Numbered from the stretch's first letter, positions 52,842 to 61,982 are shown. The stretch is 64,000 nt of DNA from PCPOR2b sp965220385 (GCA_965220385.1 OZ244825.1:3286001-3350000), one strand, 5' to 3'. Translations and numbers: made by a program. Notes: a model not told the origin generated them from the sequence alone.

Positions 52842-53768
52842 ATGATTGTTGACGCACATTCTCATATCTTTCCCCAAGTCCAAGGATCAACAGGTAGGGG
52901 GCTCACCCGTGGGCTGGGTTATGGTCGCATTGCTGTCGGTGAGGAAGAGACCCAACTGTTGCCACCTTACAATGCAACAACCGTATTCACGCCTGAAATG
53001 CTTCTGGCGAATATGGATTGGGCGGGTGTTACCAAGGCAGTATTGCTCCAAGGACCGTTTTATGGGGAGTGCAATTCGTATGTGCTTGATGCACTGGACC
53101 GCTATCCGGATCGCTTAGTCGGGGCAGCGTATTTCGATCCGTGGGGATCGGGCAATCGTCACGAATTTGAAACCGTTATAGCATCTTCTAAGTTTCGGGT
53201 GGTCAAACTGGAATGCTCTGAGGCGACCGGACTGTGTGGCTTACATCGTAACGCTAGGCTCGAAATGCGGGAAATTGCTTGGCTATGGAACTCGCTTGAA
53301 CGTCGCAGATTGGTACTGACCCTTGATTTGGGGGCTATAGGCAGCCGTTCTTATCAGACCGATGCCGTGCGTACTATTGCAGAGGTACATCCGGATCTGC
53401 GAATCGTTATCGCACATCTGGGTCAACCGAATCCGTCGGCAGAAGCAGATGCACAACTGTGGAGTTTATGGTGGGACCAGATTGACCTTGGGCTGCTGCC
53501 GAATGTATGGTTTGATACCGCTGCGTTGCCAGCCTATCTGCCGGACGAGGATTTCCCCTATCCGACAGCGGAACGGTATCTCCACCTTGCGCTTGATCGG
53601 ATTGGACCGTCGAAAATCTTGTGGGGTACGGATCTGCCGGGACTGCTACGTCACCTAAGCTATCCACAGCTGGTGAGGTTGGCAGAACTACACACGCAGT
53701 CACTTTCTCCCAACGAACAAGCAATGATCCTCGGCACAAATGCGATGCACGTCTATGGCGTTGATTGA
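52842..53768 (+). CDS. Amidohydrolase family 2 protein (TIM-barrel metal hydrolase)
   Basis: Start at ATG 52842 (MIVDAHSHIFP); GTG 52818 overlaps the hxlB stop and is an alternative. 308 residues. Metal ligands: H-x-H in DAHSH, H in VIAHLGQPN and D in WGTDLPG. An insertion (RGLTRGLGYGRIAVGEEETQ) sits after the first strand. Related enzymes are decarboxylases or C-N/C-O hydrolases of small acids. Placement between hxlB and a sarcosine-oxidase-like gene suggests it prepares a methylated amine or acid for oxidation; the actual substrate is unknown. Confidence 0.82.
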   Translation: MIVDAHSHIFPQVQGSTGRGLTRGLGYGRIAVGEEETQLLPPYNATTVFTPEMLLANMDWAGVTKAVLLQGPFYGECNSYVLDALDRYPDRLVGAAYFDPWGSGNRHEFETVIASSKFRVVKLECSEATGLCGLHRNARLEMREIAWLWNSLERRRLVLTLDLGAIGSRSYQTDAVRTIAEVHPDLRIVIAHLGQPNPSAEADAQLWSLWWDQIDLGLLPNVWFDTAALPAYLPDEDFPYPTAERYLHLALDRIGPSKILWGTDLPGLLRHLSYPQLVRLAELHTQSLSPNEQAMILGTNAMHVYGVD

Positions 53769-53806
53769 ATCGGTTGGCCGGACGGGTAAGAGAAGGGGAT
53801 AATGAG

Positions 53807-54925
53807 ATGCACCGAGATGTAGAGATTTTGGTCGTCGGCTTGGGGGCGATGGGAAGTGCAGCGCTATATCACCTCGCTCGCCAAGGTGCGGCACCGGTTG
53901 GTATAGATCAATATGCTATTGGCCATGCGCAGGGCAGTTCTCATGGACACTCAAGGGCGTTCCGAGTCTTCTATAATGATCCCGTATACATAACCTTGGT
54001 GAAAGCCGCCCTACCACTGTGGCAGGAATTAGAGACGCTTTCCGGTGAACAACTGCTCACCTCTAACGGTATGTTAACCTTTGCCAAACCGGGGAATGAA
54101 CGGTTAGATCAGAATATCCGCGTCATGCAGGACACGAAAACGCCACACGAGGTATTGACCGGTGAGGAGGTCGCCACCCGATTTCCGGCACTGCAACTCG
54201 CGGTGGGCAGCGTCGCTTGCTATACGCCGGACTCAGGTTTCCTAAATCCAAGCCGCTGCGTTCGGACCCATGTATCGCAAGCTGAGCAATTCGGTGCAAC
54301 AGTCCACAGCGGAGTAGCCGTCCACCATATCGATACCAGCAAAGAACATCCAGAAGTTGAGACATCAGCAGGCAGTTATCGTTGTAGACGGCTCGTCGTT
54401 GCCCCCGGGCCGTGGGCTTCGCACCTTCTCAAAGATCTGTCGTTGCCACTTCAGGTAACACGCCAGCAGAAATTTTACTTTCAGCCGCAAAACGAAGGAG
54501 CGTTGTGTCAGCCAGACCGTCTGCCTGTCTACGCGGACTACGACCTGCACTACTACGGCTTTCCCTACTACGGTCCCGGAATCAAGATAGCTGATGACGG
54601 GCACGGACCTGTAACCTCCCCTGAAACGGTTGATCGGGAGCTAGACCTCAACGTGCAGAATGCGTTGGAGCGGTGGCTCAAAACAATTATGCCCGGCATC
54701 AATCCCTCCTTTGTCGAAGGCGCGACCTGTATGTATACGCTCACGCCAGACAACGACTTTCTTATCGGGCATCATCCTCAGAATTCAAACATCTTCGTCG
54801 GGGCAGGGTTCTCAGGACACGGCTTTAAGTTTTCAACAATCGTAGGTAAGATTCTCGCTGAACTCACCACCGATGGCAAAACAGATTATCCGATCGACAA
54901 ATTCCGACTGAACCGATTCGGATAG
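53807..54925 (+). CDS. Monomeric sarcosine oxidase/N-methyltryptophan oxidase-like flavoprotein
   Basis: Start at ATG 53807, with AAGGGG 9 bases upstream; TTG 53765 overlaps the amidohydrolase stop. 372 residues. FAD-binding VVGLGAMGSAALYHLARQG, the MSOX-type GSSHGHSRAFR loop, and C308 in GATCMYTLTPDNDFLIGHHP, the cysteine that covalently holds FAD in this family. It oxidises a secondary N-methyl amine, giving the primary amine, formaldehyde and H2O2. With hxlA-hxlB in the same row the formaldehyde can be assimilated. Exact amine (sarcosine, N-methyl amino acid) not deducible. Confidence 0.88.
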   Translation: MHRDVEILVVGLGAMGSAALYHLARQGAAPVGIDQYAIGHAQGSSHGHSRAFRVFYNDPVYITLVKAALPLWQELETLSGEQLLTSNGMLTFAKPGNERLDQNIRVMQDTKTPHEVLTGEEVATRFPALQLAVGSVACYTPDSGFLNPSRCVRTHVSQAEQFGATVHSGVAVHHIDTSKEHPEVETSAGSYRCRRLVVAPGPWASHLLKDLSLPLQVTRQQKFYFQPQNEGALCQPDRLPVYADYDLHYYGFPYYGPGIKIADDGHGPVTSPETVDRELDLNVQNALERWLKTIMPGINPSFVEGATCMYTLTPDNDFLIGHHPQNSNIFVGAGFSGHGFKFSTIVGKILAELTTDGKTDYPIDKFRLNRFG

Positions 54926-55010
54926 ATAGATAAACCTCTCCTGTACTAAGGGTGGGGCTTTTATTTTCTGGAAAATCCTATAGAAAAACCACAACAAATG
55001 GGGGAAACCG

Positions 55011-56072
55011 ATGGCTAAAACTTATCGTATCGGCATTATTGGCTGTGGTGGGATGGGGCGCGCACATTCGACTGCTTACACGCAAAATCCGGCGACAGAA
55101 TTGGTTGCAGCGATGGATGTGAACGTGGAATCGGCGAAACGCCTTTCTGAAGAATTCGCTGTTCCCGCCGTATATACCGACTACAACGAGATGTTGGAAA
55201 AAGAGGCGCTCGACATTGTCAGTATCACGACATGGCAGGGAGTCCGTGCTGAGATTACAGTTGCCGCAGCAGAAGCGGGAGTCAAAGGAATTATCGGTGA
55301 AAAACCGATGGCGGCATCCTTAGGGGAAGCGGACACTATGATTTCGGTATGTGAGGAACACGGTGCGAAGCTGGTTATTGGGCATAACGGACGCTTCAGC
55401 CCGGCGAATACCGAGATCCGAAGGCTTGTCCAAAACGGTGCCATCGGTCAACCGACGCTGCTTCATCGGAGGTCAAAGCCGAATGCTGGTTTGCTCAATA
55501 TCGGCACTCACGCTATTGATGGGATGCGATACCATCTGTCGGATCCGGAAACACTCTGGGTCATCGGTCAGGTTTCTCGATCCACAAATAGGTGGGAACG
55601 TCGTACGTTGTGCGAAGATCTATGTATGGGGCTAATCTGCTTCGAGGGCGGTGCACGGGGTATCTATGAAAGCGATCTTCCTGAACCCGCAATCTCGGCA
55701 GCGATAGTTTCCGGAACAGATGGACAGATCAATATGGGGGAAGATGGGACTGTGCTGCTTCAGAACAATCAAGCGAGTGGCTGGCAGGAGATTCAGCCGC
55801 GTCCGGAACCGAGAGATCAATACCAAGAACTCATTGATTGGATGGAGGGAAAAATTCCCACACATCGAAGCACGGGACGACAGGCGCGATATACAATGGA
55901 AATCATGATGGCGATCTACGAGTCACTGCGGGTCAAGAATGTGGTCACGATGCCGCTTGAAACCGGCGAATCACCACTTGAACTGCTGATAAAGGACGGT
56001 GTTTTCCCTGACCTGACAGAGAACCCTTACGATATTCGGCGACCGTTCCCAGAGCAGGAAAAGCGCGCATAA
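55011..56072 (+). CDS. Gfo/Idh/MocA family oxidoreductase
   Basis: 353 residues. N-terminal NAD(P) motif GIIGCGGMGRAH (8-19), catalytic E97-K98-P99 (IIGEKPMAAS) and GTHAIDGMRY near residue 165, where His-Asp complete the active site. C-terminal domain of alpha/beta type. It is a sugar, inositol or pseudo-sugar dehydrogenase. GGGGGAAA precedes the ATG. The PhyH gene begins 31 bp after the stop, suggesting consecutive action. It is one of five family members here, and unlike the one at 6420 it keeps the lysine. Confidence 0.92.
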   Translation: MAKTYRIGIIGCGGMGRAHSTAYTQNPATELVAAMDVNVESAKRLSEEFAVPAVYTDYNEMLEKEALDIVSITTWQGVRAEITVAAAEAGVKGIIGEKPMAASLGEADTMISVCEEHGAKLVIGHNGRFSPANTEIRRLVQNGAIGQPTLLHRRSKPNAGLLNIGTHAIDGMRYHLSDPETLWVIGQVSRSTNRWERRTLCEDLCMGLICFEGGARGIYESDLPEPAISAAIVSGTDGQINMGEDGTVLLQNNQASGWQEIQPRPEPRDQYQELIDWMEGKIPTHRSTGRQARYTMEIMMAIYESLRVKNVVTMPLETGESPLELLIKDGVFPDLTENPYDIRRPFPEQEKRA

Positions 56073-56102
56073 ACCCACTGACTCATAGTGTGGAGGCATT
56101 CC

Positions 56103-56942
56103 ATGAAACTCACCGAGCAACAGATTAATTTCTTCAATACCTTTGGCTACTTAGCGTTTCCCAACCTCTTTTCAGCTGATGAGGTTGCTTGGATTACCGA
56201 AGAATTTGACTTCTCTATCCAGAACTTCGGTGAAGGCAAGGCACACGATGGCTCAAAGCGAACTATGTTCGGCGGGCCCATTGAGCATCGTCCGAGGCTT
56301 TGCTCATTGCTAGATGATCCTCGCGTGCTTGGTGTTGCCGGCGGGGTTTTGGGTGAGGACTTCAACTACGCCAGCGGTGACGGCAATTATTATACCGGTA
56401 ACACGGGTTGGCATCCAGATGGTAATTGGGGGCAACTCTTTTCCTGCAAGATTGCATTCTACCTTGATCCACTGACAGCCGATACAGGTTGTCTACGAGT
56501 TATCCCCGGCAGTCAACGCCCGGAACATTTTGTGAGAGCACAAGAGATAAATCCAAACGAATCAAAAGAGCTTTTCGGTGTTCCACCACAGGAATTTCCC
56601 GGCAGCGTTGCGTTGGAAACGAATCCGGGCGATCTGGTTATCTTTAATCACGACACCTATCATGCGTCCTTTGGTGGGGGCAAACGGCGACGGATGTTCA
56701 CCATGAATCTGACCCGGCACTGCACAACCGACCCAGATCTTAAAACCTTGCGCCAGTACTTGAGCATTCACTCCCCCGGTGGCTACAATGTCGATACCGG
56801 TGGCAGTATGTATCATCCGCTCATACTCGATACCGCCGATGAGAAACGGAGGGTTCATCTCTGGCAGTGCGTCGAGATCCACGATGAACTGTTTCCACAT
56901 CTTGCTCAGAAGGCTTATTCAGACCTCCGCCCAACTTCTTGA
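56103..56942 (+). CDS. Phytanoyl-CoA dioxygenase (PhyH) family protein
   Basis: Start at ATG 56103 with GGAGG 8 bases upstream; GTG 56088 is in frame but covers that site. 279 residues. Iron ligands H104-P-D106 (TGWHPDGNW) and H187 (DTYHASFGG), with R195-R197 for 2-oxoglutarate. It is a clear paralog of the protein at 27221-28063. Likely a small-molecule hydroxylase acting with the preceding Gfo/Idh/MocA enzyme. Ends 17 bp before the convergent DUF5673 gene. Confidence 0.9.
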   Translation: MKLTEQQINFFNTFGYLAFPNLFSADEVAWITEEFDFSIQNFGEGKAHDGSKRTMFGGPIEHRPRLCSLLDDPRVLGVAGGVLGEDFNYASGDGNYYTGNTGWHPDGNWGQLFSCKIAFYLDPLTADTGCLRVIPGSQRPEHFVRAQEINPNESKELFGVPPQEFPGSVALETNPGDLVIFNHDTYHASFGGGKRRRMFTMNLTRHCTTDPDLKTLRQYLSIHSPGGYNVDTGGSMYHPLILDTADEKRRVHLWQCVEIHDELFPHLAQKAYSDLRPTS

Positions 56943-56959
56943 GGAATCAATACAGCATC

Positions 56960-57493
56960 TCAAGCCGGTTTAGGGAGGTATTGGGACAATAGCTTATCAA
57001 TGTCTTCGCGTTGATCCCGTTGAAACTTGTCCCACTCAAGCCACCATGGGAAACTGTCGCCTGACATGTGTAAGCCGAGGATATACGTCTCTTTACCTAA
57101 GCCGAGTTTATAGTCTCCCTCCTCTTTCCATTGGAAGGCGTATAGGTCTTTCCACTTTGTAAAACGTCCTTGAGAATAGATGCCCACTTCTCTGATTTCA
57201 AACCGGTTTAGGGAGGACAGAGAAAATAGAGGGAGCGTTAATCCTAGCATTGGCCACAGCTTCGATGAAGATTGCCAACCGTTGTTTACCACCAACATGA
57301 TTTGTGCAAGTACGGCACCGACCCAAAGAACAATCATAGCACCCAAAAACACCTTGTGAAATCTTGGTATAGGCAGATGGTACAAGATGCGTCCCATTGT
57401 TTTCCGCTTCCAAAATAGATAGTAGGGCACTGTAACCAAGAGGGATAAAAACAAAATGAGAAAGCAGAGATTAAGCAGGTGATCAATCGACAC
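56960..57493 (-). CDS. Membrane protein with DUF5673-like C-terminal domain
   Basis: 177 residues. Three hydrophobic segments: LLNLCFLILFLSLLVTVPYY, VFLGAMIVLWVGAVLAQIML and LWPMLGLTLPLFSL. The soluble C-terminus has REVGIYSQGRFTKWKDLYAFQW, the pattern of the small DUF5673 domain that follows membrane helices in proteins of unknown role. Cytoplasmic-facing C-terminus inferred. It sits alone on the minus strand between PhyH and RraA genes; no partner is apparent. Confidence 0.65.
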   Translation of the reverse strand: MSIDHLLNLCFLILFLSLLVTVPYYLFWKRKTMGRILYHLPIPRFHKVFLGAMIVLWVGAVLAQIMLVVNNGWQSSSKLWPMLGLTLPLFSLSSLNRFEIREVGIYSQGRFTKWKDLYAFQWKEEGDYKLGLGKETYILGLHMSGDSFPWWLEWDKFQRDQREDIDKLLSQYLPKPA

Positions 57494-57639
57494 GGCTCCC
57501 GTCTCCTTTAGCGGTTGTCATTGGAGTTCGGCTTCCATAAAATGTCAATGTAGGCACAATTTCTTTCATTTATCGATTGATTTTAGTATATCATAAATTA
57601 GGTTCAAATAGGACTAAAAAGGGGCCGAATAACAGTAGT

Positions 57640-57725
57640 AGGCAACAATATAGACACAACACGAGGAAAGGAGGCGCAGTTTTCTCCCCAACCCAAAAAG
57701 GGGATCTCCACTGCGAAGATTTTAA
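57640..57725. repeat. Element fragment similar to the right end of 44332-44594
   Basis: TTTTCTCCCCAACCCAAAAAGGGG followed by GCGAAGATTTTA just before ATG 57725 parallels TTTCCTCCCCACTCTCAAGAGATGGGG followed by CCGAAGATTTA at 44553-44600. It probably marks a second copy of the same hairpin-ended element, abutting the RraA start. Confidence 0.4.
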
Positions 57726-58414
57726 TGAACTTTGAAGAGATTAAACGTCGTCTGTTGGGGCTCGATACCGCCTGCGTCTGTGATGGCAACAAGGCGGAGC
57801 GAGCTGCCGACCCCACGGTTACGGAGCTAAGGGTTATTGATCCCTCTATCCGCCCTATCCGAACCGGACTCAAACTGGTGGGGCGGGCACACACGGTGAC
57901 TTGTCATGAAGATTTTCTCACGGTGATCAAAGGGTTGCGGGATGCCGAGCCGGGGGAGGTGCTTGTGATTGACACCCAGGGGAGTCGTCGTGCAGTAGCG
58001 GGTGAGCTGTTTCCGACAGAAGCAGTGCGGAAGGGGTTAGCAGGTATCGTCATAGATGGTCCCTGCCGGGATACCAAAACGATCCGAACTTTAGATGTGC
58101 CCTACTATGCACGGTCTTTCAACCCGATCGCGGGGACAACATCCAAGATCTTCGAGACACAGATCCCCATCACCTGCGGCGGTGTTATTGTGAATCCGGG
58201 GGATATTATTTTCGGTGACGATGATGGGCTTATTGTTGGATCCATTGATGAACTGTTGGCAACGATACCAATTGCCGAGGAGATCCAGCGGAAAGAAGAT
58301 CTGATGCTAAAGCAGATGGCAGCGGGTGTAAGTCTGTTTGAGATGTTGAATTTCGAGGAACATTATGCAGCGGTGTCCGCCGGAGAAGAGAGCAAGTTAG
58401 AATTCACAGTTTAG
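57725..58414 (+). CDS. RraA family protein/4-hydroxy-4-methyl-2-oxoglutarate aldolase-like
   Basis: 229 residues. The aldolase-type motif is complete: AGELFPTEAVRKGLAGIVIDG (92-112) then R115-D116, and NPGDIIFGDDDGLIV near residue 158. In HMG/CHA aldolases G-E-L..., Arg and Asp bind pyruvate and Mg. It cleaves 4-hydroxy-2-oxo acids to pyruvate, or serves as an oxaloacetate decarboxylase. The canonical residues make it a better enzyme candidate than the RraA at 22259. No clear Shine-Dalgarno precedes ATG; repeat-like DNA lies directly upstream. Confidence 0.88.
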   Translation: MNFEEIKRRLLGLDTACVCDGNKAERAADPTVTELRVIDPSIRPIRTGLKLVGRAHTVTCHEDFLTVIKGLRDAEPGEVLVIDTQGSRRAVAGELFPTEAVRKGLAGIVIDGPCRDTKTIRTLDVPYYARSFNPIAGTTSKIFETQIPITCGGVIVNPGDIIFGDDDGLIVGSIDELLATIPIAEEIQRKEDLMLKQMAAGVSLFEMLNFEEHYAAVSAGEESKLEFTV

Positions 58415-58434
58415 GTAAAGCCCTCAATAGGTGG

Positions 58435-59430
58435 CTATAAAGTAACCACTGTATCGGTCTGGAATGATTTAATCGCCGCCTCAATGATTTCCTGCGCTGC
58501 AAGACCCGCGGCACCCGAAGCGTCAATTTCATCGGGTGAATCCCCATCCACAAGCTGTTGAATCCACGCACCAATCCGTGTTGGGAAGGTATCTGCGAAC
58601 GAATCCATGTGTCCTTCCGCTCCCGCTGGCGGGTTGAAATACTCTTCAACCTCGCCCCCTTGTCGAGGGAAGAATGTCAACTTCTCAAACACCCCATCAA
58701 GGACAAACTGTCCATTTGTTCCCGCAACCTCACACCGCTCATTCAAACGCCCAGCGTCATAACTGCCGCTAAGGTGGCCGACCACTCCACTCTTAAACTT
58801 GAGATTAATCGAGGCATTGCTCCAATTCTGCCGCCCCGGCGCACGGACTGCGAACGCATGTACCTTTTCCACTTCGCCGCAGAAGTACATCATCACGTCA
58901 AGCGAGTGTGGGTGCAAGGCTCTGAGATGGAAGAACGGCGAGGTTTCATTCAGGTTTTCGATCCATAACGCCATGTTGATGAAGAGCAGGTCTCCCAGCT
59001 TACCGTTCGCTACCCACTCCTTTGCTTGCATCGCTAATGGCGTGAAACGGTGATTGAGATTGGTTCCCAAACAGACGTTCTTCTCCCTCGCTTTGTTGAC
59101 CATCTCTCGTGCGCGAGCGACATCGTTAGACAACGGCTTTTCGCACAATACATGCAATCCTGCTTCAAGTGCCTGCATCGCTGGCTCAAAATGAGCTGCA
59201 CCGTTTTCAAAGCCCCCTGTCGCAACACTGACGGCATCGAGCACCTCATTTTCTAAGAGCGACGGAACGCTGTAATATGCCTTGACGCCGAGCCGTCGTG
59301 CTGACTCGTCTGCACGCTCCCTGACCATATCACACACGGCAACCAACGATGTTGCTGCATGTTCATGGTAGACGTCGGCGTGTGTGTTCCCAATTCCCCG
59401 CATCCCAATAACTGCCACGCGTAATGCCAT
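58435..59430 (-). CDS. Gfo/Idh/MocA family oxidoreductase
   Basis: Start at ATG 59430 (GGAAGG upstream); the frame extends 15 codons further without signal. 331 residues: N-terminal VAVIGMRGIGNTH (5-17), E97-K98-P99 (VLCEKPLSND), NLNHRFTP and HPHSLDVMMYF with the active-site His-Asp. NAD(P)-dependent dehydrogenase of unknown sugar or polyol. It is divergent from the Gfo/Idh/MocA gene at 59663 and convergent with RraA (20 bp apart), so a local catabolic cluster on both strands is likely. Confidence 0.92.
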   Translation of the reverse strand: MALRVAVIGMRGIGNTHADVYHEHAATSLVAVCDMVRERADESARRLGVKAYYSVPSLLENEVLDAVSVATGGFENGAAHFEPAMQALEAGLHVLCEKPLSNDVARAREMVNKAREKNVCLGTNLNHRFTPLAMQAKEWVANGKLGDLLFINMALWIENLNETSPFFHLRALHPHSLDVMMYFCGEVEKVHAFAVRAPGRQNWSNASINLKFKSGVVGHLSGSYDAGRLNERCEVAGTNGQFVLDGVFEKLTFFPRQGGEVEEYFNPPAGAEGHMDSFADTFPTRIGAWIQQLVDGDSPDEIDASGAAGLAAQEIIEAAIKSFQTDTVVTL

Positions 59431-59569
59431 GCAAACCTTCCTTTCACTGTTTACCAAGTTCAGTATAAAGTGCACGGTCTCTATATGGATAATATCACAG
59501 CAAGTTTATCATCTTTTGCTCTTGGAGCGCAAGGGCTTGGTTACAGATTTCCGACCACTCTGAATCACT

Positions 59570-59598
59570 TTGACAAGAGGCACATATCGTGCTATAAT
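59570..59598 (+). promoter_or_regulatory. Near-consensus sigma-70 promoter
   Basis: TTGACA (59570-59575) and TATAAT (59593-59598), both perfect, with the ideal 17-base spacer. Transcription would begin near 59605 and leave a 58-base leader before ATG 59663. The predicted promoter rules out the longer upstream start at 59570 for the gene. Confidence 0.9.
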
Positions 59599-59662
59599 CG
59601 GTGCTTGCAACCCGTGGATTTCTAAGGCGGGCTCAGTATTTGAAATCGTAGGAGATAATAAT

Positions 59663-60835
59663 ATGCCACTTGGAAGAAAAATACGTTATGGAATGGTCGG
59701 CGGCGGTCCGGACGCATTCATAGGCGCGGTACACCGAAAAGCTGCGGCACTCGATGGGGAAATCGACCTTGTTGCCGGAGCGTTCTCCGCATCACCTGAA
59801 AAATCGCAGCAACAGGGAGCGGAACTGTTACTTGACTCTAACCGTGTATACAATTCATATCAGGAGATGGCGGAAAAAGAGAGCGCATTGCCAGAGGGCG
59901 AACGTATCGACTTCGTGTCCATTGTGACACCAAACCACGTTCATTTTGATGTCGCCAAAACATTCATCAAAGCAGGATTTCATGTCGTTTGCGATAAGCC
60001 GATGACGACGACGTTAGAAGATGCGGAAGCACTCTGTGGATTGGTGAAACAGCACGATGCAATCTTTGCGCTGACGCATAACTACACGGGCTATCCGATG
60101 GTGAAGCAAGCCCGTGAGTTGGTATCACAAGGGACGCTCGGATCGGTTCGGAAAATTGTTGTTGAATATCCGCAAGGATGGCTCGCAACGTTTTTGGAGG
60201 GAGAAGGGGCAAAGCAGGCAGTCTGGCGCACAGATCCAAGTCAAGCGGGGGTTTCGTCTTGTATCGGGGACATTGGATCGCACGCAGAAAATCTCGCCCA
60301 TTACATCACCGGCTTAGAGTTAGAGGAGATCTGTGCAGACCTGACCACCTTCGTGGAAGGGAGACTGCTCGAAGATGATGGGAACATCTTAGTCCACTAT
60401 AAAGGCGGTGCACGGGGAGTGTTGTACGCATCGCAAATTTCTGTTGGCGAAGAGAACAATCTTCGTATCCGCGTCTATGGTACGAAAGCTTCGCTTGAAT
60501 GGCACCAAGAGAATCCGAATTATCTCTCTGTCCGTTACCCCGATGGTCCTGAGCATGTGTATAAGCGCGGTAATGATTACGTTGCCCCGATTGCGGCGCA
60601 TAACTCACGCCTGCCATTTGGACATCCAGAAGCGTTCATAGAAGCGTTTGCAAATGTCTATGTCAACGCTGCACGTACGCTTGCCGCAAAACTTTCCGGC
60701 GAAACACCAGACGCATTCGATACGGATTATCCAACGGTGCAGGATGGCGCACGAGGTGTCCACTTCATCCACAAAGCGGTAGAAAGTGGAAATAAACGGG
60801 GCTGGATAGACGCGAGCTATGCACCACCAACATAG
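59663..60835 (+). CDS. Gfo/Idh/MocA family oxidoreductase (DKP variant)
   Basis: Start at ATG 59663 with AGGAG 9 bases upstream. 390 residues: NAD(P) motif YGMVGGGPDAFIG (9-21), D111-K112-P113 (VVCDKPMTTT) for the usual EKP, HNYTGYPM and GDIGSHAENLAHYI with the active-site His. The longer C-terminal domain and DxP variant are shared by a subgroup linked to sugar isomerases. The sugar phosphate isomerase/epimerase-like gene follows 79 bp later, fitting a sugar oxidation-isomerisation route. A perfect promoter precedes it. Confidence 0.92.
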   Translation: MPLGRKIRYGMVGGGPDAFIGAVHRKAAALDGEIDLVAGAFSASPEKSQQQGAELLLDSNRVYNSYQEMAEKESALPEGERIDFVSIVTPNHVHFDVAKTFIKAGFHVVCDKPMTTTLEDAEALCGLVKQHDAIFALTHNYTGYPMVKQARELVSQGTLGSVRKIVVEYPQGWLATFLEGEGAKQAVWRTDPSQAGVSSCIGDIGSHAENLAHYITGLELEEICADLTTFVEGRLLEDDGNILVHYKGGARGVLYASQISVGEENNLRIRVYGTKASLEWHQENPNYLSVRYPDGPEHVYKRGNDYVAPIAAHNSRLPFGHPEAFIEAFANVYVNAARTLAAKLSGETPDAFDTDYPTVQDGARGVHFIHKAVESGNKRGWIDASYAPPT

Positions 60836-60914
60836 AGTGGAATGTAACACCTATTACTCAGATCTCTTTTAGCAACCCCTTACTTTTTACGACCTAACAC
60901 TAAGGAGGAATAAG

Positions 60915-61913
60915 ATGGCAAGACCTGTAACACTATTCACGGGACAGTGGGCAGATTTAACACTTGAAGAATTAGCACAAAAAGCCAGTGATTGGGGATA
61001 TGATGGACTCGAATTGGCATGTTGGGGAGATCACTTTGAGGTTGATAAAGCTCTTGAAGATGATAGCTACTGCCAAGGACGACATGACCTCTTAGCGAAA
61101 TATGGACTAAAGGTATGGTCGATTAGTAATCACCTTGTTGGACAGGCGGTTTGTGACAATATTGACAGTCGGCACGAAGCCATCTTGTCGCCCGCTATCT
61201 GGGGTGATGGCGATCCCGAAGGGGTCCGTGGACGCGCTGCGGAAGAGATGAAAAACACCGCCCGCGCTGCAGCAAAACTCGGCGTAAGCGTTGTCAATGG
61301 ATTTACCGGTAGCAGTATCTGGCACCTGCTCTATTCTTTCCCGCCGAACGACCCAGCGCAAATTGACGCAGGGTTTGAGGATTTCGCTAACCGTTGGAAT
61401 CCAATCTTCGATGTGTTTGATGAAGTTGGAATTAAGTTCGGGCTTGAAGTCCATCCGACCGAAATTGCTTTCGACATCGTGAGTTCAGAACGCGCCATCG
61501 AAGCGGTCAACGGACGTGAGACGTTCGGGTTCAACTACGATCCAAGCCATCTTGGCTATCAAGGCGTTGATTATGTGACATTCATTGAGCGGTTTAGCGA
61601 CCGGATCTATCACGCCCACATGAAGGATGTATGGTGGTCATCAACCCCGCGTCTCTCCGGCGTCTTTGGTGGGCACCTGGATTTTGGTGATGCTCGACGC
61701 TATTGGGATTTCCGGTCAATTGGTCGTGGGAATATCGATTTCGAGGAAATCATTCGTGCACTCAATAACATTGAATATGAAGGACCGCTCTCCATCGAAT
61801 GGGAGGACAGCGGTATGGATCGAGAGCACGGGGCACGCGAAGCCTGTGCTGCAGTCAAGGGCTATGACTTTGAACCATCCGCACGTGCATTTGATTCGGC
61901 ATTCGAAGAGTAG
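60915..61913 (+). CDS. Sugar phosphate isomerase/epimerase family (xylose isomerase-like TIM barrel)
   Basis: 332 residues, AAGGAGG 6 bases before ATG 60915. TIM-barrel AP-endonuclease-2 fold: WGYDGLELACWGDHF, VWSISNHLVGQAVCD, FGLEVHPTEIAFD (metal Glu-His), FNYDPSHLGYQGVD (Asp-His), IYHAHMKDVW (His) and LSIEWEDSG (Glu). A divalent-metal enzyme isomerising or epimerising a keto sugar or inosose. The pairing with the Gfo/Idh/MocA gene upstream supports a pathway where a sugar is oxidised and then isomerised. Substrate unknown. Confidence 0.92.
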   Translation: MARPVTLFTGQWADLTLEELAQKASDWGYDGLELACWGDHFEVDKALEDDSYCQGRHDLLAKYGLKVWSISNHLVGQAVCDNIDSRHEAILSPAIWGDGDPEGVRGRAAEEMKNTARAAAKLGVSVVNGFTGSSIWHLLYSFPPNDPAQIDAGFEDFANRWNPIFDVFDEVGIKFGLEVHPTEIAFDIVSSERAIEAVNGRETFGFNYDPSHLGYQGVDYVTFIERFSDRIYHAHMKDVWWSSTPRLSGVFGGHLDFGDARRYWDFRSIGRGNIDFEEIIRALNNIEYEGPLSIEWEDSGMDREHGAREACAAVKGYDFEPSARAFDSAFEE

Positions 61914-61947
61914 GTGTGTGCTGTAGAAATAGATTTTCCATCTGAAT

Positions 61948-61982
61948 GGAAGAATGGAAGTAACAAGCCCTTCCATTCTTCC
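61948..61982. repeat. 13-bp perfect hairpin between genes
   Basis: GGAAGAATGGAAG (61948-61960), a 9-base loop, and the exact complement (61970-61982). It lies 34 bp after the isomerase gene. The poor U-tract makes it a possible weak terminator or an mRNA-processing hairpin. Confidence 0.6.
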
